Source: JBBQBQ01 sp038317685
Lineage (GTDB): Bacteria > Desulfobacterota > Desulfuromonadia > Desulfuromonadales > DDH964
Length of the DNA: 16,680 bases
Direction: 5' to 3'
Assembly (NCBI GenBank): GCA_038317685.1
Contig: JBBQBQ010000054.1
Coordinates: forward strand, 1 to 16,680
Positions 6,315-13,412 of this stretch are shown piece after piece; the first letter of the stretch is position 1, and each line of letters opens with the position of its first letter. Both the position numbers and the translations under genes were made by a program. Below the pieces are notes generated by a model, which did not search any database, was not told the DNA's origin, and was given only the letters and a program-made list of their open reading frames with translations.

Positions 6315-7181
6315 TTACTTAATTGCTTCGGCGCCGGAGATGATTTCCATCAATTCCTTGGTGATGGAGGCCTGCCGCGCCCGGTTATATTGCAGGGTCA
6401 GCTTGCTGATCATCTCAGAGGCGTTCTTGCTGGCACTGTCCATGGCACTCATGCGGGCGCCGTGTTCCGACGCGACCGATTCGAGCAGCGCCCGAAAGAT
6501 CTGTACCTCAACATGCTTGGGGAGCAGTTGGGACAAGACCTTCCCGCGGGACGGCTCATATAGGTACTCGGCAACATGGGTTCCTTCTTCGACGTCCATG
6601 GGGACGATCGGCAACAGCTTGTTGATCGTCACATCCTGGGATATGGCGCTTCGGAAGGCGTTGAAGATAAGGTAGACCACGTCGTATTTTTCAGCTTCAT
6701 AGGTAGCAACAACCTCTTCACCGATCAGTTTGGCGGTGGCGTAGTTGATGTGGCCCGTAACGTTTTCATAGACTTTGGCGATGTTCATCCCGGCTCGGGT
6801 CTTGAGGTAATCTCGCCCCTTACGGCCAATGATCATCAGATCGTACCCTTCGAACCCGTCCTGGTTGGCACGGATGAAGCGTTCGGCCGCCTTGGAGACG
6901 TTGGCGTTGAAACCGCCGCATAACCCTCGATCGGCCGTGAGCAGGACGATCAACGCGCGGCGCCGGCCGCGTTCCATGAGCAGCGGATGCGCTTCGGCCT
7001 CCTCTCGCAACGCCAAACTGGAGAGGACTTGAAGCATTTTGGCAGCATAAGGGCGGGCAGCGACTACGGCTTCCTGGGACCGGCGCAACTTGGCGGCCGA
7101 GACCATTTTCATCGCCTTGGTGATCTGCCGGGTGCTTTTGACCGTGCTGATCCGTTTTTTAATTGCTTTAAGATTTGCCAT
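6315..7181 (-). CDS. atpG: F1 ATP synthase gamma subunit
   Basis: This 288-residue central rotor shaft turns inside the alpha3beta3 head. The N-terminal coiled-coil helix is typical (MANLKAIKKRISTVKSTRQITKAMKMVSAAKLRRSQ), as are the LTADRGLCGGFNANV Rossmann-like strand and the C-terminal helix ASEHGARMSAMDSASKNASEMI...YNRARQASITKELMEIISGAEA, the strongest gamma signature. Length is normal. A GAGG lies about 10 nt before the ATG. It sits 26 bp after atpA in the usual H-A-G-D-C order. Confidence 0.98.
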   Translation of the reverse strand: MANLKAIKKRISTVKSTRQITKAMKMVSAAKLRRSQEAVVAARPYAAKMLQVLSSLALREEAEAHPLLMERGRRRALIVLLTADRGLCGGFNANVSKAAERFIRANQDGFEGYDLMIIGRKGRDYLKTRAGMNIAKVYENVTGHINYATAKLIGEEVVATYEAEKYDVVYLIFNAFRSAISQDVTINKLLPIVPMDVEEGTHVAEYLYEPSRGKVLSQLLPKHVEVQIFRALLESVASEHGARMSAMDSASKNASEMISKLTLQYNRARQASITKELMEIISGAEAIK

Positions 7182-7207
7182 CTGTCAGATCCCTCGGTGG
7201 CGGTTGA

Positions 7208-8716
<1,509 letters not shown>

Positions 8717-8725
8717 AAGACCTTC

Positions 8726-9268
8726 TCACCCCTTCTTTAAGGTATCTTCAATCCGATTCAGCTGAGTTCGAAGGCTTCCGTCGAAGAGACGGCCGCCAAT
8801 TTCTGCCTGGATTCCACCGAGCAAGGCCGGGTCGACGGCCACTGTCAGTTGCACCTGCTTGCCCGTCTGGCGCTCCAGCCCGGCAGCGATCCCCTGGCGT
8901 TGGCGCTCATCGAGGGCGGCGGCAGCTGTCACCCGGGCCCGGACAATGCCGGACAGGTCGTCGGCGAGGCGCCGGTAGTCGGCGTTGATCTGCGCCAGAT
9001 AATGCAGGCGATCCTTTTCCAGCAGCAGGCTGAGGAAATTCTTCACGGTCACCGAGAGCTGCATGCTGCTCAGAATTTCGCCAAGGATGGCAGACTTTTT
9101 GGCCATCGGAAAGGTGGGGCTTTCAAGGATCAGCCGCAGCAAATCCTCGGTGGCAACCACAGATCCGACCCGGCCGAGTTCTTCGCCATAGCGTTCCACC
9201 TGGTTCTCTTCGGCGGCGAGTTTGACCAGCGCCTTGGCATATCTCCGAGAAATTGCACTGATGCTCAA
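8726..9268 (-). CDS. atpH: F1 ATP synthase delta subunit
   Basis: This 180-residue subunit tops the F1 head and links it to the peripheral stalk. The N-terminal six-helix domain starts ISAISRRYAKALVKLAAEENQVERYGEELGRV, typical of OSCP/delta. The C-terminal part (VRARVTAAAALDERQRQGIAAGLERQTGKQVQLTVAVDPALLGGIQAEIGGRLFDGSLRTQLNRI) holds the GG-x-x-x-x-x-G-x-x-x-D-G-S signature. The start is TTG (9266-9268): AGGAG lies 7 nt upstream, no ATG is available in frame nearby, and the TTGA overlap with the atpF stop gives a 3-nt shared junction. This indicates coupled translation and possibly reduced initiation. Confidence 0.95.
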   Translation of the reverse strand: MSISAISRRYAKALVKLAAEENQVERYGEELGRVGSVVATEDLLRLILESPTFPMAKKSAILGEILSSMQLSVTVKNFLSLLLEKDRLHYLAQINADYRRLADDLSGIVRARVTAAAALDERQRQGIAAGLERQTGKQVQLTVAVDPALLGGIQAEIGGRLFDGSLRTQLNRIEDTLKKG

Positions 9269-9846
9269 TGGAGTTCTCCTACCTTCTGCATGTATTCATT
9301 CACCAACCGTTCATGATCCTGGAGAGTGAAATGTTTCTTCAATAACTCCTCGGCGACGGCGATGCCCAGTTGAGCCGCTTCCTGGCGCAACTCGGCTCGC
9401 GCCTTGCCTACCTCGATCGCGGCCGACTTCTCCGCGTCGCGTTTGATTTTTTCGGCCATTTCATGAGCATTGGCAATAATCCGTTCTCTTTCCCGTTCGC
9501 CTTCGCGACGAATCTCAACATAGATGTCATCGATTTCAGCCGAAGCCTGGCTTAACTTGGCATCGTATTCGGCAAAACGGGCTTCCGCCTGGGATTTGGC
9601 TTCCTCGGCAGCGGCCAAGGCTTTGGATATGCCGTCGCGGCGGCCGGCCATCCCCTGGCGTAACGGTTTGGTCACGAAGTACGCAAGGAGCCCGATGGTC
9701 ACTGCAAAATTGAAACACCGCCAGATAAAATCCTTCAGCAGAACACCACTGTCGACATGGTGTCCCTCGCCGCCGGCGGCCATGGCCAGAGATCCAATGG
9801 CCAGCAACAGGGCACAAGCCAGGATAATCCGGATGGTCTTTTGCAT
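9265..9846 (-). CDS. atpF: F0 ATP synthase b subunit with signal-peptide-like N-terminus
   Basis: This 193-residue subunit of the membrane-anchored peripheral stalk holds F1 against rotation. The start is ATG 9844-9846, with GAGGAG 7 nt upstream; an in-frame GTG 15 bp earlier lies in the ribosome-binding site. Residues 1-23 (MQKTIRIILACALLLAIGSLAMA) look like a cleavable signal peptide. They are followed by the true anchor FIWRCFNFAVTIGLLAYFV (about 40-58). Next come the cytoplasmic hinge LRQGMAGRRDGISKAL and a long charged coiled coil (EARFAEYDAKLSQASAEIDDIYVEIRREGERERERI) ending in the delta-binding tip. It pairs with the upstream b' gene, 11 bp away, to form a heterodimeric stalk. Confidence 0.93.
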   Translation of the reverse strand: MQKTIRIILACALLLAIGSLAMAAGGEGHHVDSGVLLKDFIWRCFNFAVTIGLLAYFVTKPLRQGMAGRRDGISKALAAAEEAKSQAEARFAEYDAKLSQASAEIDDIYVEIRREGERERERIIANAHEMAEKIKRDAEKSAAIEVGKARAELRQEAAQLGIAVAEELLKKHFTLQDHERLVNEYMQKVGELH

Positions 9847-9857
9847 GCCAAAGCTCC

Positions 9858-10283
9858 TCACAACGCCCTCCCCAGGACCTTGGCGGCAATCAAACCGGCA
9901 AGGGTATCGGTTTCAGCCCGGAGGGCCTTGCGAGCGACAGCCGCCTCGCTAGCGACCTGGTTCTTGATCTTCTCGATTTGTTCAGATGCTTCGTGATGGG
10001 CACCCGTCAGGATTTTGGACTCCTCGGTCGCCGCCAGTTGACGCATCTGGGCTTTTTCCTGGGCACCTTTTTGCCTGGCCTCCTGCAACTGCTGCTGGTA
10101 GCGGGCCATCTTCTCGTCGATCTGTCCAGCCAGCTCTTTGGCCCGAGCATGGCTCCCCTCAATCGTTTCCCGGCGCCGGGCAAGCATCGCCCGTAGCGGG
10201 CGGTAGAGTATGATGTTGAGGATCCACATCAATACCAAAAAATTCAGGAACTGCAGGCCGATCGTCCAATCGATCTTGATCAC
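9858..10283 (-). CDS. atpF': F0 ATP synthase b' subunit
   Basis: This 141-residue second peripheral stalk subunit is the first gene of the operon. One N-terminal membrane helix (IDWTIGLQFLNFLVLMWILNIIL, about 4-26) is followed by YRPLRAMLARRRETIEGSHARAKELAGQIDEKMARYQQQLQEAR, a charged coiled coil like that of b/b' subunits. It has no signal peptide, unlike the neighbouring b subunit. The start is GTG 10281-10283 (VIKIDWTIG), with AGAGG 7 nt upstream; an in-frame GTG/ATG extension to 10319 would add a Pro/Gly-rich, non-homologous leader and is rejected. The leader upstream holds an operator identical to that of the gntR gene and a strong hairpin. Confidence 0.93.
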   Translation of the reverse strand: MIKIDWTIGLQFLNFLVLMWILNIILYRPLRAMLARRRETIEGSHARAKELAGQIDEKMARYQQQLQEARQKGAQEKAQMRQLAATEESKILTGAHHEASEQIEKIKNQVASEAAVARKALRAETDTLAGLIAAKVLGRAL

Positions 10284-10340
10284 TTCAACACCTCTTGGAA
10301 AGGCGCCGCTTGGGCGCATTCAAGCCATGAAACCGTGTCG

Positions 10341-10355
10341 GTATACTGTATACAA
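10341..10355 (-). promoter_or_regulatory. Second copy of the GntR-type operator in the atp leader
   Basis: On the minus strand this reads TTGTATACAGTATAC, identical to positions 1187-1201 in front of gntR; the dyad GTATAC-A-GTATAC is at 10341-10353. It lies 58 bp upstream of the atpF' start and about 40-55 bp downstream of the predicted transcription start. A bound repressor would therefore act as a roadblock, unless another promoter closer to the gene exists. Confidence 0.65.
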
Positions 10356-10356
10356 A

Positions 10357-10389
10357 CCCCCCAAGGATTAAAAAAACCCTTAAGGGGGG
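10357..10389 (-). promoter_or_regulatory. GC-rich hairpin in the atp leader
   Basis: CCCCCC and AAGG pair with CCTT and GGGGGG to form a 10-bp stem with a 2-nt bulge and an 11-nt loop containing seven consecutive T on the minus strand. It lies between the candidate promoter and the operator. Only TTTG follows the stem, so it is a poor terminator, but it might stabilise the mRNA 5' end or pause polymerase. Confidence 0.5.
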
Positions 10390-10401
10390 CAAAACAGGAG
10401 A

Positions 10402-10430
10402 TAGCTAACATAGGGCCCGGTCGATGTCAA
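10402..10430 (-). promoter_or_regulatory. Candidate atp operon promoter: TTGACA, 17 bp, TAGCTA with extended TG
   Basis: On the minus strand, TTGACA (10425-10430, consensus) is 17 bp from TAGCTA (10402-10407). The weak -10 is preceded by TG, as in extended -10 promoters. The predicted start is near 10395, giving a leader of about 110 nt. The promoter starts 55 bp after the bactofilin stop; no terminator was seen between, so read-through from parAB-bactofilin is also possible. Confidence 0.55.
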
Positions 10431-10484
10431 GGCCTTTTAGGAATTTTGGACCCTGGTTCCGTGAAAGGCTCGGCTGAATGTGAA

Positions 10485-10910
10485 CTATTTTTTCAGCAAC
10501 CCGCCAGCACGTTTCTCACCCTCGGCACCCTCTTCTCCCCTCTTCATGTGCAGGGTGCTGTTGAGGATCACCCCTTCTTCCACCGCCAGGAGTGGGGTTT
10601 CTATATTTCCCTCCACCTGGGCTGGCGAGCGCAGTTCGACTCGGGACACCGCTTTGATATTCCCTTTGAATCGCCCGCTCAGAATCAGAGTCCCTACGTG
10701 AACCTCGGCCTGGATGTCGGCACTGTCGCCGACGATCAGGGTGTCCCTGGAGCTGATTTCACCGCGGAAAGTGCCGTCCAGCCGCACTATCTCGTTGAAC
10801 TGCAGCTTCCCCTCAAAATGACTTCCCGGGCCCAAGAATGCCTTGATTTCACTCTTTTCAATCGGCGTCTCTTTGCGCATGCCTTTGTCCTTTTTATTAA
10901 ACATCGTCAT
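10485..10910 (-). CDS. Bactofilin family cytoskeletal protein
   Basis: This 141-residue protein has a central beta-helix repeat domain (about 22-115: KAFLGPGSHFEGKLQFNEIVRLDGTFRGEISSRDTLIVGDSADIQAEVHVGTLILSGRFKGNIKAVSRVELRSPAQVEGNIETPLLAVEEGVIL) flanked by short charged, disordered ends. Glycine-spaced strands of this kind are the hallmark of bactofilins, which self-assemble into filaments without nucleotide. It follows parB by 27 bp on the same strand, and in Myxococcus xanthus bactofilins position the ParABS machinery, so a segregation-linked role is plausible here. The start may be ATG 10910 or the second ATG 6 bp later; the ribosome-binding site is weak for both. Other family roles include cell shape and polar organisation. 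Confidence 0.93.
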   Translation of the reverse strand: MTMFNKKDKGMRKETPIEKSEIKAFLGPGSHFEGKLQFNEIVRLDGTFRGEISSRDTLIVGDSADIQAEVHVGTLILSGRFKGNIKAVSRVELRSPAQVEGNIETPLLAVEEGVILNSTLHMKRGEEGAEGEKRAGGLLKK

Positions 10911-10937
10911 CTACCCCATCCGTGCAGTCAACGGCAT

Positions 10938-11798
10938 CTAGTCAATATGCAGGACTTCCAAAAGTCGGTCGAGATCCTCCGGCGAGAAATAACTGATTTC
11001 AATACGCCCGCCCTTGCCGCGGGGAAAAATTTTTACTTGGGTTCCCAGGGCGCGCTGGAGCTCTCCAGCAAGGTGGTCCAAATGCGGATCATGGGCGGGA
11101 GGTTTACTCTCCTTGAGACGTCCTCCTCCCCCCGAGAAGGTCTTGACTCGCTTAACCAAAGCTTCGGTTTCTCGCACCGAGAGATGTTTGGCCACGACCT
11201 GGTTACGCGCTTCCAAAAGATCATCGGCATCGTCCAGGGCGAGGAGAGCCCGGGCATGCCCCATGGCGAGCCGCCCGGCAATGACGTCCTGGCGGACCTG
11301 GTCGGGCAACCGCAACAATCGCAGCGAATTGGCAACCGTCGAGCGGTCTTTCCCGACCCGCTTGGCCACCTCCTCCTGAGAGAGATCGAAGCTGTCCATG
11401 AGGTTGCGGTATGCCCCCGCCTCCTCCAAGGGGTTGAGGTCCTCACGCTGAATATTCTCGATCAAGGCCATTTCCAGCGCCCAGTCCTCGGAAACGTCCT
11501 GGATGACCACCGGAAGCTCCCGCAATCCTGCCTTCTGCGCAGCCCGCCAGCGGCGCTCGCCCGCAATAATCTGATAGTGATCGGCAACCCGGCGGACAAC
11601 GAGAGGCTGGATCACGCCCTTCTCGCGGATCGAGGCGATCAGCTCCGTCATCTTAACGTCATCGAAGGTCTTGCGAGGCTGCTTTTCGTTGGGGCGAAGG
11701 TCCTCGATGGGACACAGAAAGTACTTGCGGCCCCCCTCCTGGGATGCCGAATTGAGCAGGGCGCCGATTCCCATGCCGAGCGCCGGTCGTTTAGCCAT
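10938..11798 (-). CDS. parB: Chromosome partitioning protein ParB
   Basis: This 286-residue protein is a CTP-dependent DNA clamp that loads at parS and spreads to organise the origin region. Evidence: the N-terminal LGMGIGALL motif that stimulates ParA; the ParB/Srx-like CTP-binding domain with GVIQPLVVRR, GERRWRAAQ (GERR 80-83) and ENIQRED (114-120); the helix-turn-helix LSQEEVAKRVGKDRSTVANSLRLLRLP (about 139-165); and a C-terminal dimerisation domain. Start ATG 11796-11798 (MAKRPALG) overlaps the end of parA by 8 nt, as is usual for translationally coupled parAB. Earlier in-frame codons reach into parA and lack family similarity. A perfect parS lies at 15309-15324. Confidence 0.97.
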   Translation of the reverse strand: MAKRPALGMGIGALLNSASQEGGRKYFLCPIEDLRPNEKQPRKTFDDVKMTELIASIREKGVIQPLVVRRVADHYQIIAGERRWRAAQKAGLRELPVVIQDVSEDWALEMALIENIQREDLNPLEEAGAYRNLMDSFDLSQEEVAKRVGKDRSTVANSLRLLRLPDQVRQDVIAGRLAMGHARALLALDDADDLLEARNQVVAKHLSVRETEALVKRVKTFSGGGGRLKESKPPAHDPHLDHLAGELQRALGTQVKIFPRGKGGRIEISYFSPEDLDRLLEVLHID

Positions 11799-12564
11799 CG
11801 TTCTTCCCCGTTTCAATGATTTCCCGCGCCAATTCCAGGTAGGCCGTGGCTCCTCGTGAACTGATGTCATAAAGCAAAACCGGCAACCCATGGCTTGGGG
11901 CCTCGGATAACCGGACGTTTCGAGGAATCACCGTCGTAAAGACCTGACTGCCGAAATGGCGGCGGATTTCCTCGCTGACCTGATGGGACAAATTATTGCG
12001 AGCATCAAACATGGTCAGGACAATCCCGCGAATCTGCAGTTCAGGATTCACTTCTTTTTGGATCAACCGGATGGTCTGCAGCAGATGGCTAAGCCCCTCC
12101 ATAGCGTAAAACTCACATTGAAGCGGGATCACTACCGCGTCTGCAGCCGTCAGGGCATTGACCGTCAGCAACCCCAGGGAGGGGGGGCAATCAATAATAA
12201 TGTACTCGTAATCGTTACGAATTTTCCCCAGGGCAGTCTTCAGTTTCCGTTCCCTGGCAAAGGCACTGACCAATTCGATCTCGGCACCGATGAGGTCGGT
12301 ATTGGAGGGAAGGATGTCAAGATAGGGGAGAGGGCTATGGACTAAAGCATCCTGCGCCGTGGCATCCCCGAGCAAAACGTTGTATACCGTGAGTTCCTGG
12401 GCGCTCTTGTCGACCCCCAGTCCGCTGCATGCATTCGCCTGGGGATCCATGTCAACCAACAGAGTCTTCTTCTCTGCAACTGCCAGGGATGCGGCAAGAT
12501 TCACCGCCGTGGTGGTCTTTCCGACCCCCCCCTTTTGATTGGCAATGGCCAAGATGTTCCCCAT
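11791..12564 (-). CDS. parA: Chromosome partitioning ATPase ParA (Soj-type)
   Basis: This 257-residue ATPase dimerises on nucleoid DNA and pulls or relays ParB-parS complexes. It has the deviant Walker box KGGVGKTT (11-18, signature Lys11), DMDPQANACSGLGVD, and Walker B IIIDCPPSLGLLTVNAL. There is no N-terminal helix-turn-helix domain, so it is the short chromosomal Soj type rather than a plasmid ParA that represses its own promoter. ATG 12562-12564 has AGAGG 5 nt upstream; the in-frame extension to 12747 is Cys/Pro-rich and not family-like. It is separated from rsmG by a 192-bp leader and overlaps parB by 8 nt. Confidence 0.97.
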   Translation of the reverse strand: MGNILAIANQKGGVGKTTTAVNLAASLAVAEKKTLLVDMDPQANACSGLGVDKSAQELTVYNVLLGDATAQDALVHSPLPYLDILPSNTDLIGAEIELVSAFARERKLKTALGKIRNDYEYIIIDCPPSLGLLTVNALTAADAVVIPLQCEFYAMEGLSHLLQTIRLIQKEVNPELQIRGIVLTMFDARNNLSHQVSEEIRRHFGSQVFTTVIPRNVRLSEAPSHGLPVLLYDISSRGATAYLELAREIIETGKNDG

Positions 12565-12611
12565 CCGAACCTCTCCTTGGTGCGTAGTTTGGCTGATCGG
12601 TTCTCTGGAAT

Positions 12612-12626
12612 GGACCGGTACGGTCC
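12612..12626. promoter_or_regulatory. Inverted repeat GGACCG-GTA-CGGTCC in the parA leader
   Basis: A perfect 6-bp dyad separated by 3 bp lies 48 bp upstream of the parA start. It could be an operator or an mRNA hairpin with a 3-nt loop. Function is not known. Confidence 0.35.
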
Positions 12627-12732
12627 CATCACGCGGCGGGGCACAACAGTAACACAAACCCCCGAAACAGCAAAGGATAAATGGTTCGCAGCGGACCCTA
12701 AAGGGCAGGAGGGAAGATGTTGGGGAGGATAG

Positions 12733-12760
12733 ATTCCAGAGCCCCAATATCTTGGGTCAA
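12733..12760 (-). promoter_or_regulatory. Candidate parA promoter at the end of rsmG
   Basis: On the minus strand, TTGACC (12755-12760) is 16 bp from TGGAAT (12733-12738), with the -35 overlapping the rsmG stop codon. This gives a leader of about 160 nt before parA. The match is moderate. The rest of the 192-bp gap shows only the GGACCG/CGGTCC dyad. Confidence 0.4.
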
Positions 12761-13410
12761 CGGTGTGTTAGCACCAACAGGGTTCGCTGTGCCTTCGTAG
12801 CTGGCAGATGCAACAGACGTTGTTCTATGCAGACGACCCCGAGCTTATCCAGGTCCCCGGCCGAAGCCTGTAATTCGGTCGGCCCTTCCGGCCCCTTCAT
12901 CGCGATGATCCGCCCTCCTGGGCTCAAGCAGGGGAGGGCCAAAGCTACGAACTTTTCAATACTGGCAAAGGCCCGGGAGACAACGACATCAAATCCCTCT
13001 TTATTCCCCGGACCCTGTGGCAGGTCCTCGGCTCGACCGTGCCACGCAGTGAAGGTCTTGAACCCGAACAGCCTTCCAATATGCCGTTGAAAAAGAATTT
13101 TTTTCTGAACCGCATCAACGGACAGCAACCGAAGTTCCGGGAAGACAATCTTTAAGGGAAGCCCAGGGAATCCACCCCCAGAACCGAGGTCCAGGAGGTG
13201 TTCGTTTCCTCGTAACAAAGGATAAAGGGTAAGGGAATCGACGAGGTGTTTTTCGATGGCCTGCAGGGGGTCCCGAATTGAGGTCAGATTGACTTTGCGG
13301 TTCCAAAGGAGCAGCTCATCCCGCAGACGTAACAAGTCCGACTGGACCTCTGCCGAGAGCACCAGGCCTAAAGCATGCAACTGCCCGTTCAGCAAAGACC
13401 GCTCCTCCAT
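12757..13410 (-). CDS. rsmG: 16S rRNA (guanine527-N7)-methyltransferase
   Basis: This 217-residue SAM-dependent enzyme methylates N7 of G527 in 16S rRNA; loss gives low-level streptomycin resistance in several bacteria. Landmarks are WNRKVNLTSIRDP (36-48, family motif), HLVDSL, the SAM loop LDLGSGGGFPGLPLKI (73-88), VDAVQKKILFQ, and VVSRAFASIEKF. The start ATG 13408-13410 follows the mnmG stop by only 2 nt, so translation is coupled to mnmG; the upstream ribosome-binding site is weak. mnmG-rsmG-parAB order is typical of origin-proximal regions. Confidence 0.96.
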   Translation of the reverse strand: MEERSLLNGQLHALGLVLSAEVQSDLLRLRDELLLWNRKVNLTSIRDPLQAIEKHLVDSLTLYPLLRGNEHLLDLGSGGGFPGLPLKIVFPELRLLSVDAVQKKILFQRHIGRLFGFKTFTAWHGRAEDLPQGPGNKEGFDVVVSRAFASIEKFVALALPCLSPGGRIIAMKGPEGPTELQASAGDLDKLGVVCIEQRLLHLPATKAQRTLLVLTHR

Positions 13411-13412
13411 CC

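Noticed and set aside
5023..6675. 550-codon plus-strand open frame antisense to atpD and atpG
   Set aside because: The opposite strand encodes highly conserved ATP synthase subunits; the frame is a codon-bias shadow.
10284..10319. N-terminal extension of atpF' to 10319
   Set aside because: The extra residues are Pro/Gly-rich and unlike b' subunits; the GTG at 10283 has a well-spaced ribosome-binding site.
10335..11819. 494-codon plus-strand open frame antisense to bactofilin and parB
   Set aside because: It has no ribosome-binding site or recognisable domain, and it mirrors conserved genes.
12375..12389. Third GntR operator-like sequence TTGTATACC in parA
   Set aside because: Only the left half matches, the dyad is lost, and it is within coding sequence.
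12565..12747. N-terminal extension of ParA to 12747
   Set aside because: It has a Cys/Pro-rich composition and no similarity to ParA; ATG 12564 has a good ribosome-binding site and gives the standard length.
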